Below, in pieces: positions 15,778 to 23,574 of a stretch of DNA of 49,734 nt. This stretch comes from Bdellovibrio sp. ArHS. GTDB lineage: Bacteria; Bdellovibrionota; Bdellovibrionia; Bdellovibrionales; Bdellovibrionaceae. The notes below the pieces were generated by a model. That model did not search any database. It worked only from the letters and a program-made list of their open reading frames with translations, and had not been told where the DNA came from. The stretch spans positions 1-49,734 of the forward strand of contig NZ_JTEV01000028.1 in assembly GCF_000786105.1 (NCBI RefSeq), written 5' to 3'. The translations under genes and the position numbers were made by a program. Position 1 is the stretch's first letter, and the number at the start of each line of letters is the position of its first letter.

Positions 15778-16715
15778 GCTTGAGAGACCCCTTTGCGTTT
15801 TTCAGGAGGACACCAGACTAGAACACAGCCGCCGCCCCCTGCTCCACAAATTTTAACAGCCTCGGCCCCATTCTGCAAAGAGACTTCCGCAAGCTTTGAG
15901 ATCTCAGGACTTGAAAACTCCGGGGCCAAGCGCACTCGGGCTTCGAATTCCCGTTTAAAAAGTGTGCCAAGTTCATTCCAATTGCCTGAGCGCACGGCAT
16001 GCTCTGTCTCTATTGCAATGACTTTGAGGTCACGCAAAGCCTGAAGAGTGGTCGCGTCTTTCGCCACAGAATCTTTCATCACTTCAAAGTTGTTGAGGCC
16101 TGAATGATGCGCTTTGCCCGTATACACCAACATAAACTTGTCAGCCAACGGCGTGTGCGCCACCTTCAAAACATCTTGTTCAATACCGTCATATCCGTAA
16201 CGAAGAACATTGATCCCCCCGGAAGCTGCAGGATAATAGTCTTGCGTTCCTGTGGGCGTGTTCAAAATCTCGGCCTCGATATTGTGAGCGGCATGCACCA
16301 TTTGATGAATGTCTTTAAAAGGCCGGCCGCAGAATAAAGAAAAAGCTTTCATCAAACTGATGGTCAAGCTGGAACTTCCCCCCAAGCCGCCACCAACGGG
16401 ACTCTCGGAAGACGTCTTCAAAGTGAAGCCTTTGGTCGGCATCCAATAGCGAAGCTGCGTTTGCAAAAGTACCATGCGCGGATCGGTGTCAGACAGAGCA
16501 TCCACTAAATTAGAATAACTCTTTTTTAGCTTAAGATCCGCCGATTCCAGAACAATGCTTGCATCCGCATGAGGAGTCAGTTCCGCCACCGTATATATAT
16601 CTATCGCGACATTCACCGTAGATGCCCCGTTGATGAACAGATAAAGAGGCCACAAATCCAGTGTACCTCCGGCTAAATCCACGCGTGTCGGCGATTTGAC
16701 TACAATCTTTTGCAT
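15723..16715 (-). CDS. GHMP family sugar kinase (heptose/fucose kinase-like)
   Basis: A 330-residue cytoplasmic kinase. The N-terminal substrate motif PTRVDLAGGTLDLWP (about 9-23), ATP motif SPVGGGLGGSSSL (about 104-116) and C-terminal KICGAGGGGCVLVW are diagnostic of the GHMP superfamily. The form PTRVDLAGG...GGLGGSS is closest to D-glycero-D-manno-heptose 7-phosphate kinases (HddA) and fucose/galactokinase-like enzymes, so a sugar-1-phosphate product for surface glycans is a reasonable guess. The start overlaps the DUF4340 stop by one base (TAATG). Its place at the end of a transporter operon is unusual for a heptose pathway. Confidence 0.85.
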   Translation of the reverse strand: MQKIVVKSPTRVDLAGGTLDLWPLYLFINGASTVNVAIDIYTVAELTPHADASIVLESADLKLKKSYSNLVDALSDTDPRMVLLQTQLRYWMPTKGFTLKTSSESPVGGGLGGSSSLTISLMKAFSLFCGRPFKDIHQMVHAAHNIEAEILNTPTGTQDYYPAASGGINVLRYGYDGIEQDVLKVAHTPLADKFMLVYTGKAHHSGLNNFEVMKDSVAKDATTLQALRDLKVIAIETEHAVRSGNWNELGTLFKREFEARVRLAPEFSSPEISKLAEVSLQNGAEAVKICGAGGGGCVLVWCPPEKRKGVSQACQEAGFQVMDAKPVDPL

Positions 16716-17707
16716 TATTTTGTTTCTTTCTTACCGGCCCCGGCTTGTTGCTGATCCGCACCCTCTTTAGTTTCCGGTTTGGCCGGAGGAGTTTCTTTAA
16801 GATCATCTGGTGATATTTTAATAAACTTGTCCAAGGCACCTGGTTCCATTTTCAGTTGCAATGAGGGCTCGGTCACCTTCGCATAAATCGCAAGATCTGC
16901 GGCCTGGGTGACTTCTGCCTTCCAGGATTTTTCCGCAAGCTGCAAGTTCATCGTGAATAAGGATTTTCCCGCGGGAATTTTGGCATCACTTCTCAAAATA
17001 TCCGCTGCCTTTGCTTCTGAAATCGCCGTCAGGGCTTCACGAACTTTATTTTGATCCAGCTTATAGTCTTTGGGTGCGCCCACCCATTGCCACAGGCCTT
17101 CGACTCTTTTTAACTGGAAGCTCCCCTTCGAGTTCTTAAGCTGGATTGCATCCACGCTGGCAATTTTATGGCGAAAGAACCGGCGGTCGCGAAAATCCAA
17201 TGCTGTTTTATTCGCACGCGATTGCCAAATCGAGTTCACCACCAACACCCGGTTTTCATTTCCGCGACGGGCAAAGGTATTGTCTTCGAAATTCTTTTTG
17301 TCAGAGATCTGAAAAACATTTTCCTGACCATCCGAGGTTTTGAAGGTGATTTGCGCTAAAGGCTTATCTAAGCCGTACATCGACCAATCAATGTCACCGC
17401 CTTCGCGCGCCACTTCGATCACACGCTCAGGAAAAACATTCTTAACGAAATCATCCGCCACGACATTGTCCGCCAGATCCTTGTAAGGTTCGCTCAGTTC
17501 CCAGCCATCCACACTGCGTTTTAGGACAATCTTTTGTTCGCCTTTTTTAATCTCAAAGGAATCGACATGTTCAAAATTCAAGGTCATCAGACGGGCTTGT
17601 TCCATGTTCTTTTCTTCGCTCTTTTTATCGCGAAGATAATCCCAATAGGCATAACCACCAAAAACCAAAAGACAAAGAACTAGAATCGTACGACCTTTGA
17701 GCTTCAT
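16715..17707 (-). CDS. DUF4340 domain membrane-anchored protein
   Basis: A 330-residue protein with one N-terminal membrane segment (about 7-24) and a large, probably periplasmic part. The repeated pattern of IKKGEQKIVLKRSVDGWELSEP, GLDKPLAQITFKT and FQLKRVEGLWQWVG is typical of DUF4340, a family regularly found next to GldG-like ABC auxiliary proteins. The C-terminal 35 residues are proline-, lysine- and glutamine-rich. It starts in TAATG overlapping the gldG-like stop and ends in TAATG with the GHMP kinase. It is likely a subunit or partner of the ABC complex encoded upstream; the function of the complex is unknown. Confidence 0.85.
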   Translation of the reverse strand: MKLKGRTILVLCLLVFGGYAYWDYLRDKKSEEKNMEQARLMTLNFEHVDSFEIKKGEQKIVLKRSVDGWELSEPYKDLADNVVADDFVKNVFPERVIEVAREGGDIDWSMYGLDKPLAQITFKTSDGQENVFQISDKKNFEDNTFARRGNENRVLVVNSIWQSRANKTALDFRDRRFFRHKIASVDAIQLKNSKGSFQLKRVEGLWQWVGAPKDYKLDQNKVREALTAISEAKAADILRSDAKIPAGKSLFTMNLQLAEKSWKAEVTQAADLAIYAKVTEPSLQLKMEPGALDKFIKISPDDLKETPPAKPETKEGADQQQAGAGKKETK

Positions 17708-19245
17708 TAGGCGTTTCTCCTTCTAAAGTACAGCCCGACACTTGCTCCCAAGAGCAAAAGAGGCAGGGGAATAATGAATGCGAACAAAAAGACACCGAAC
17801 TTGGTTTCCGTCAGCAACATCTGCGTCGCCGCTGGATCTTTCGGAGTGATGCTAATCAGATTCTCTTCTTTGGCCAGGGCGGCGATCGAATTGAGTACCA
17901 AATCACGATTCAAATTTTGATAAAGCATCTGATTGGACATAAAATCCACATCACCAGCGACGATGACGGAAAAAGACTTCGCGTCTTCCGGAGTGCCAGG
18001 GAAACGTCCCACCACTTCGTCAACCAGGGCAAAGCTGCCCTCGGGACCGTCACCTGTGATTTTCATGCTTGGAAAAGCCATGCTGTTCACGGGCGTCTTC
18101 ACTATTTCTTCCACAATCATAGTCTCAGGCACTTTGGTCTTTTTCAAAGACTGTGGATAACGGAATAAAGTGACTTCACTGCGCGCAAAACTTTTTGTGA
18201 TTTGATTCGTCTGCGAGAACACCCCACCCACCGTAGGGCCTTGGTTAATCCCGCGCCCCATCACTGTGTCAACGATGGTCATCACGTAGTTGTTTTCAAG
18301 TTGAACGCCCAACTTAGCGGCCAAACCCTCAAGTCCCGCAGGGTTCTGGGATTCAAGCGCCAAAAACAGACTGCCGCCTTTTTTCAGGTAGTCTTCAAGA
18401 GCCGTGACTTCATAAGCCTGGAAACCTTGAATCGGGCCTGCGATAACTATCACAGCCGCGTCTTCGGGAATTTTAGGATTTTGAATCAGCGGCAGTTCCT
18501 TCACAAGGTAGCGATTGTTTTCCAGCATCAGCTTCAGGGAACCCAAACCCAAACCCTCTTTAGCGTCATTCAGGTCTTTCTCGCCATGTCCCACGGTGAA
18601 ATAGATGGTCTTCGTCTTTTCGCGCGTGACCTTAACAAGAGCGCTTGTAAACTCCTGCTCGTCAATTCTTTCCACACGGTTGCGTCGACCCTTGTAGTCC
18701 AAGAACACCACACCGCTGCCTTTGTCGACACCATAGTCTTTGGCAAGATCGGGACGTTCATTCACCTCGACAAAGTCCAATTGAACTTTGGCGCTTTGGT
18801 CCTGATACTTTTTAATGAGTTCCCGGAACAAACGGCGGTTTTCTTCGTTTCCTTCTACGCCTTTTTTGTAAAAGAAAAGCACCTTTAAATCCGAGTCCAA
18901 AGATTTAACAAGCTTCACCGACTGCTCAGACAAAGTGTTCGCTTGCGCGGAAGAAAAGTCCCAGGTTTTATAGTGTTTGACGCCCAAATAGTTCACCACG
19001 GCTAGCACCGCCAGCATCAGGACGATCAACACCCCCATGCTCATGCCCTCTTTCGTGGTCTTCATCACAAAGAACTCTTTGAAGAAGACGCGATCCTTGA
19101 TCAGCCCCAAGGCCAGGAAGAAGATAGCCAACCCTAAAGCCAACCAGCAAAACGGCACCCAATCACCCAAAAGGTAACGAGTGATCGACATAGACACCAG
19201 GGAAATACCAGCAAAGAGAAATGAAATTTTACCAAGTTTGCTCAT
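17707..19245 (-). CDS. GldG-like ABC transport auxiliary protein
   Basis: A 512-residue membrane protein from the ATG at 19243-19245. Its ribosome binding site GGAG is embedded in the end of the permease gene. Membrane segments lie at about 8-26, 29-47 and 68-88, with a C-terminal one at about 485-507 followed by RRRNA. The long intervening region has the ABC-type uncharacterised transport (GldG/IFT52-like) signatures. Examples are SEQSVKLVKSLDSDLKVLFFYKKG split over residues 104-127, VIVIAGPIQGF and LEDYLKKGGSLFLAL. In Bacteroidetes GldG partners GldA and GldF in gliding motility; elsewhere the role is unknown. The stop overlaps the DUF4340 start by one base. Confidence 0.88.
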   Translation of the reverse strand: MSKLGKISFLFAGISLVSMSITRYLLGDWVPFCWLALGLAIFFLALGLIKDRVFFKEFFVMKTTKEGMSMGVLIVLMLAVLAVVNYLGVKHYKTWDFSSAQANTLSEQSVKLVKSLDSDLKVLFFYKKGVEGNEENRRLFRELIKKYQDQSAKVQLDFVEVNERPDLAKDYGVDKGSGVVFLDYKGRRNRVERIDEQEFTSALVKVTREKTKTIYFTVGHGEKDLNDAKEGLGLGSLKLMLENNRYLVKELPLIQNPKIPEDAAVIVIAGPIQGFQAYEVTALEDYLKKGGSLFLALESQNPAGLEGLAAKLGVQLENNYVMTIVDTVMGRGINQGPTVGGVFSQTNQITKSFARSEVTLFRYPQSLKKTKVPETMIVEEIVKTPVNSMAFPSMKITGDGPEGSFALVDEVVGRFPGTPEDAKSFSVIVAGDVDFMSNQMLYQNLNRDLVLNSIAALAKEENLISITPKDPAATQMLLTETKFGVFLFAFIIPLPLLLLGASVGLYFRRRNA

Positions 19246-19247
19246 AC

Positions 19248-20021
19248 TTATCTCCAACGTGATGATTCAACAACGCGTTCCGCAAGGAAGCAGAACAACA
19301 CAATGATGCTTAGGAAGAAGACCAAACCATTGGTGCGAACCGTGCCTTCCACCAAACTTGAAAGATGGCTGCTTAACGAAACATGCTCAAACACTTTTCG
19401 CGCCATTTCACCGTCGACGACTTCCGCGCCAATACCGATAAACCAGATCGAAACATTGAAGATCACCGAGGTCACGTAAGCAACGATGCTGTTTTCTGTT
19501 AACGAAGACGAAAACAAGTCCATCGCTGCGTAAACTCCGCCAACAAGGAAGATACCAAAGAAAGCAATGATCAAGGGCATCCAGTTGATTGTTGCCAGTG
19601 TCGAGGTCGCCAAAGGATAAAGCATTGCCAAAATGACAATTCCCAACACCGCACCTAGGGCCGCAAAATATTTCCCTAAGACGATTTGCAAAGATGTCAC
19701 CGGCGAGGTTAACAGCAAATCAAACGTGCGCAGCTTTTTTTCTTCCGCAAAGAGTTTCATCGTCAACGCCGGCACGACGAAGATCAGAAGCAGATTCAAA
19801 TAGGAAAGCTGCCTTAGGAAAACTCCATAGTGGATATTCAGTTGATTGGACGGGACACCCTGTTGCATCACGTAGTTGGTCAAGAGCTGCGCAAACAAGT
19901 TCAACTGAATAGGATACACCCAGCTAAAAACCAAACTGACCAAAAAACAAATCACCCAAAAAGTGGGGTTGGCATAGAAGCCTTTGAGTTCTTTTTTAAG
20001 GATTGTCAAAGTTCCATTCAT
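19248..20021 (-). CDS. ABC-2 family permease (GldF-like)
   Basis: A 257-residue membrane protein with about six hydrophobic segments (starts near 18, 58, 103, 137, 175 and 228). The FAEEKKLRTFDLLLTSPVTSLQIVLGKY region is the conserved cytoplasmic loop of ABC-2/GldF permeases; positions are about 90-118. Its ATG overlaps the ATPase stop as ATGA (20018-20021), and it is followed after two bases by the GldG-like gene. It would form the membrane pore with the upstream ATPase. The cargo is unknown. Confidence 0.9.
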   Translation of the reverse strand: MNGTLTILKKELKGFYANPTFWVICFLVSLVFSWVYPIQLNLFAQLLTNYVMQQGVPSNQLNIHYGVFLRQLSYLNLLLIFVVPALTMKLFAEEKKLRTFDLLLTSPVTSLQIVLGKYFAALGAVLGIVILAMLYPLATSTLATINWMPLIIAFFGIFLVGGVYAAMDLFSSSLTENSIVAYVTSVIFNVSIWFIGIGAEVVDGEMARKVFEHVSLSSHLSSLVEGTVRTNGLVFFLSIIVLFCFLAERVVESSRWR

Positions 20022-20959
20022 ACTTCACGTCCTTGTTCTTTTCCGTAAGTCAATTTCAAGAACACGTCTTCCAGATCCACTTTGGAAGGACTGAGTTCCA
20101 GCAAGCCATAACCATTCGTCACCAAGCGAGAAGAAATGGCTTCCACCACGTCCTCGCCGCCCTTGACATCGATATTCCATTCTTTTTGTGAAGTTCCCGA
20201 ATTGACAGAGACCACTTGTTGAATGTCCCCCAAAACCGACTTCATATCCGACACTTCTTTGCGCAAGCGAATGTGCAAACGGCTTTGGCCTTTTTCCATC
20301 GTCGCCAGATTATGAATGCTGTCTTCCACGACGATCTGGCCTTTGTTGATAATGATGACTTTTTCACACGTCGCTTCCACTTCCGAAAGGATGTGCGTGG
20401 AAAGAATAATCGTGTGCTGTCCCTTAAGAGCCTTGATCAGATCACGGATCTCAGCCACTTGTTTTGGGTCCAAGCCGACAGTCGGCTCATCCAGGATCAA
20501 AACCTCAGGATCAGAGACAATCGCCTGAGCAATGCCCACACGTTGCTTAAAACCTTTGGAAAGATGTTGAATCAGACGCTTTTGCACTTCATGCAAATTC
20601 GTCTTTTCGATCGCCATGTCCACGGCACTTTCAATTTTATTTTTGGGAACCTGCTTAAGAGCGGCCACATAACGCAAATAATCGCGCACATACATGTCGC
20701 CATACACGGGCGGGGTTTCCGGCAGATAACCGATGCGCTTTTTAACTTCTAGTGGATTCTCGAAAACATCATAGCCTGCAACGGATGCCGTTCCGTGGCT
20801 GGGAGCCATAAAACCCGTGATGATTTTCATGGTTGTGGATTTTCCAGCTCCATTAGGTCCTAAGAAACCAACAACGTCTCCTTTTGAAATGGAAAAGTTG
20901 AGCTTATTGATGGCACGTCTTGGGCCGTAATCCTTCGTGAGATCTCTGACTTCAATCAT
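20018..20959 (-). CDS. ABC transporter ATP-binding protein (GldA-like)
   Basis: A 313-residue ATPase from the ATG at 20957-20959, with ribosome binding site GAGGAG. Walker A is GPNGAGKSTT, the signature is LSKGFKQRVGIAQAI, and Walker B is VLILDEPTVGLDP, with the switch histidine in LSTHILSEV. The extra C-terminal region of about 90 residues after the nucleotide-binding fold is typical of ABC-2-type export ATPases. It is the first gene of a tightly overlapped six-gene operon. The rqcH stop is 69 bases upstream of its start, so rqcH may be transcribed with it. Confidence 0.92.
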   Translation of the reverse strand: MIEVRDLTKDYGPRRAINKLNFSISKGDVVGFLGPNGAGKSTTMKIITGFMAPSHGTASVAGYDVFENPLEVKKRIGYLPETPPVYGDMYVRDYLRYVAALKQVPKNKIESAVDMAIEKTNLHEVQKRLIQHLSKGFKQRVGIAQAIVSDPEVLILDEPTVGLDPKQVAEIRDLIKALKGQHTIILSTHILSEVEATCEKVIIINKGQIVVEDSIHNLATMEKGQSRLHIRLRKEVSDMKSVLGDIQQVVSVNSGTSQKEWNIDVKGGEDVVEAISSRLVTNGYGLLELSPSKVDLEDVFLKLTYGKEQGREV

Positions 20960-21028
20960 GGTGAATCTCCTCTGCTGCAAAATGAACTTTAGAAATTTTA
21001 GACTCAGCAGAGAACCAGTCAAGAGGCC

Positions 21029-22291
21029 TTAAGTATGACGCAAGGTAAAACTCAGCGTTCTTTCAGAATGATAGGTCACCCGGCCCAGCTTGTCTCCCTT
21101 GATGGGGCGAACAAAGCGGCATTCCACAATCACCACAGCGACCTTTTGCCCCACCATCAGGGTCTTCGCCGAAAGAGACTCCTTGGCCACCCATTCGGCC
21201 ACCTCCTGAATCTCTTTTTCCGAGATTAATTGGTCGCGCTGACGGTGAATAATGGCGTGCGCGCCTGGATAATCTCGAAGATGCATCCAATAATCCCAGG
21301 CTTTCGCCTGTCGAAGCAGGGCAAGATTGTCGGCCGCTGATTTCCCGCAATAGGCCAAGGCTCCGTTTTCTAGATGCAGTTTGCGGCCACGCGCCTCTGC
21401 CTTTTGCATCAAATCCACAAGCGCGGGCTTCTTGACCTTGTCCTGATAGCGGGACTTTTCAAGCTGCGCAATTTCGACGACAAGCTCGTCAAATCTTTCC
21501 CGCGCCCCGTCCTTTTTCCCGGCGAGTTGTTTGGCCTTGGCAAAACACTGTTCGATATTCCAGCTTAAAGACTCTTTTTCATTGATGCATGACTTAAGAT
21601 GGTCGGGCACCTGCAAAGTCCCGTGCGTCTTCAGATAAAGACCCGCCTCATACCACAAATCTTCTTTATCACTCTCAATTTGCTTTTGAATTTCGGAAAG
21701 GGCTTTGCGCTTTTTCGCCAGATCCTTTTCTTTTTGCTTTTCCCACTGCGCTACCGGATCTAAAGACGACTTTTTCTGCGAGCCCTGTTCCTGCAACCAC
21801 TCTTCATGAATCTCTTCAATAGAGCGGGGAACCGGCGGCTGTTCCACCTTTGGCGGCGGCGTCAGCGCCAACGGTTTTTCCCAGGCGATCTGCTTACCCT
21901 GAGCTTTGACGATCAGATTGCACTGTTTGGGAATCAGGCGCACTTCCAATTCGCAATCCGAAGAGGAATTACGTAACTCCAATTTCACAACCCGACCGTA
22001 CTCTTCTTGCACCGTCATCTTTGTCAGATAAAGATTTTTCGCGTGCGAATTTAAAAACAGACTGACCGGCTTTGTCTTGGGACCCTTTTTAAAGGGACAT
22101 TCTTCCTCAAAAAGCAGCAACATCGGGGCATTGGGCACAAGGTCCAGAATCATCCAAAAATGCACATCCTTGCGAAACCCCAAAGCCAGACCTCGGTCAT
22201 TGACCAGGACATCCTGCAACTGGGCACCGTCCAATATTGGTGCGAAGTAGTGAACAAATTGCTGCAATTCTTGCTGGGTCAGGGCTTTCAT
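21029..22291 (-). CDS. rqcH: RqcH/NFACT family ribosome quality-control protein (short form)
   Basis: A 420-residue protein. RqcH (Rqc2/NEMF homologue) binds stalled 50S subunits and, in Bacillus subtilis, recruits tRNA-Ala for C-terminal alanine tailing. The C-terminal NFACT-R domain is clear (about 310-405): a GRKLHLENG stretch, YWMHLRDYPGAHAIIHRQ, then VAVVIVECRFVRPIKG. A charged coiled-coil region lies at about 160-300. The N-terminal NFACT-N domain (1-145) is divergent. At the position of the catalytic-type Asp-Arg pair (D97-R98 in B. subtilis) it has GR (G99-R100). It is shorter than the approximately 570-residue Bacillus protein. Alanine tailing is therefore uncertain. Confidence 0.85.
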   Translation of the reverse strand: MKALTQQELQQFVHYFAPILDGAQLQDVLVNDRGLALGFRKDVHFWMILDLVPNAPMLLLFEEECPFKKGPKTKPVSLFLNSHAKNLYLTKMTVQEEYGRVVKLELRNSSSDCELEVRLIPKQCNLIVKAQGKQIAWEKPLALTPPPKVEQPPVPRSIEEIHEEWLQEQGSQKKSSLDPVAQWEKQKEKDLAKKRKALSEIQKQIESDKEDLWYEAGLYLKTHGTLQVPDHLKSCINEKESLSWNIEQCFAKAKQLAGKKDGARERFDELVVEIAQLEKSRYQDKVKKPALVDLMQKAEARGRKLHLENGALAYCGKSAADNLALLRQAKAWDYWMHLRDYPGAHAIIHRQRDQLISEKEIQEVAEWVAKESLSAKTLMVGQKVAVVIVECRFVRPIKGDKLGRVTYHSERTLSFTLRHT

Positions 22292-22372
22292 CAGTCTATT
22301 GAAACATCCTTTGGACCAAATTTCTATGGGTGATGCTCAGGTTCGTAAAAGGAAATCCGATAGTTGTTTTGT

Positions 22373-22642
22373 ATGAACACAGATTTACTGCTTAAAATTA
22401 TCGAGACCCAGCTAAAAGAAACAAAGAACATGCGGGAAAAGACCCCCGACTTTATCAATAAGGTCGTGCATCTTTACACCCTTCAACTGATGAAGCTGGG
22501 AAACATTCCTCTGGATTTTATGGAAGACGTTCTGGCTGATGTGGAAGCCGAAACCATCGAGATCTACCGCAAAAAAACGTATGGGTATCTGACTCTCGAA
22601 GAATATCGCCGCCACAAGTTTCGCCAAAAGAACGACAACTAA
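22373..22642 (+). CDS. Small helical protein, unknown function
   Basis: An 89-residue, charged, probably all-helical protein (MNTDLLLKIIETQLKETKN...), with a basic C-terminus EEYRRHKFRQKNDN and no signal peptide. It is divergent from rqcH and convergent with an rRNA methyltransferase gene, sharing the stop overlap CTAA at 22639-22642. Two starts compete. The ATG at 22373 has no ribosome binding site nearby, whereas an in-frame TTG at 22364 lies 10 bases after AAGGA. I kept the ATG. I recognise no family; the neighbours hint at a ribosome or RNA context but nothing more. Confidence 0.6.
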   Translation: MNTDLLLKIIETQLKETKNMREKTPDFINKVVHLYTLQLMKLGNIPLDFMEDVLADVEAETIEIYRKKTYGYLTLEEYRRHKFRQKNDN

Positions 22643-23517
22643 GTTTTTTCGATAATGGAAAAATAAAGGGGTCCGAAGCCACAACGGTCCGGCAAATAGA
22701 TTACGCCATAGTCTGTGCGCTCTCCCCCGACACCTAAAGACGCCTCCACTAATTTCACGGCGTCTTTTTTCTTTTTTAAAAGCTTACGGATCACTTCATC
22801 ATTTTCACTGGGGCTGATGGAACACGTTGAATACACGATGCGACCGCCCGGCTTCACCGCCAAAAGGGCTGCCGCCAACAGCGAGTACTGCCGCGCTGCC
22901 AGGTGTTCGGTACGACGCGGACTCCACTCTTGCTGAGCCGCCTTGTTTTCCAGGATATGGCGTTCTCCCGAACAGGGGGCGTCCAGCAAAATCCGATCAA
23001 AGCTGTTGGCTTCCTTCAGACCGAATTGCACGCCGTCTTTTCCCGTGACCCACACCCGGTCCCGCACATGGCGAGGCACATACTGTTGAATCACTTTTTT
23101 TAAGCGCTCCCGCCGCTCTGGCGAAAGGTCATTGCAAAAGATTTCGCCCTCGTCCTGCAAAGACTCAATCAAGACCAAACTTTTTCCACCAGGGGCCGCG
23201 CACATATCTAAAACCCGATCCCCCGGCTGAACTTGCAGGGCGCGTGCGACCATAACACTTGCGGGGTCCATAATGTAAACGTCCAAAAGGTCGTCGGCGT
23301 TTCTTTCCGGCTGCAAAGACTGGCCTGCGGGAATCCAATAGCAGCCGGGAAGCTCGGGCTTTTCGGCCAACGAGCTCCATTTTTTCACGGAAAGATCTTC
23401 CACGGGACTTAAAATATTTCGGCGCGCGACCTGCTGCTCGCTGTTCACCAGCGATTCATAAAGTGTCGGCCAGCGTTCTCCGTAGATTTTTTGAAAGTGG
23501 TCGTAAAATGACTGCAT
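22639..23517 (-). CDS. RsmB/NOP2/Sun family RNA (cytosine-C5) methyltransferase
   Basis: A 292-residue SAM-dependent enzyme making 5-methylcytosine in rRNA or tRNA. The SAM motif is VLDMCAAPGGKS, catalytic motif IV is LLDAPCSGE, and motif VI is YSTCSISPSENDEV. These provide the two cysteines used by the family (one for attack, one for release). The NusB-like N-terminal domain of RsmB is missing; the short N-terminus resembles NSUN4-like or RsmF-core proteins. The exact target is unknown. It starts 57 bases after phoR on the same strand and may be read from the pho operon. Confidence 0.9.
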   Translation of the reverse strand: MQSFYDHFQKIYGERWPTLYESLVNSEQQVARRNILSPVEDLSVKKWSSLAEKPELPGCYWIPAGQSLQPERNADDLLDVYIMDPASVMVARALQVQPGDRVLDMCAAPGGKSLVLIESLQDEGEIFCNDLSPERRERLKKVIQQYVPRHVRDRVWVTGKDGVQFGLKEANSFDRILLDAPCSGERHILENKAAQQEWSPRRTEHLAARQYSLLAAALLAVKPGGRIVYSTCSISPSENDEVIRKLLKKKKDAVKLVEASLGVGGERTDYGVIYLPDRCGFGPLYFSIIEKT

Positions 23518-23574
23518 CGACGCATTATAAGACGCGCCGATGTGGATGGCAAGATCGGGTCCAAAGGGAAGGAC

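Noticed and set aside
18202-18888. 228-codon plus-strand frame inside the gldG-like gene
   Set aside because: Lies wholly antisense to a conserved gene, has no ribosome binding site and no domain.
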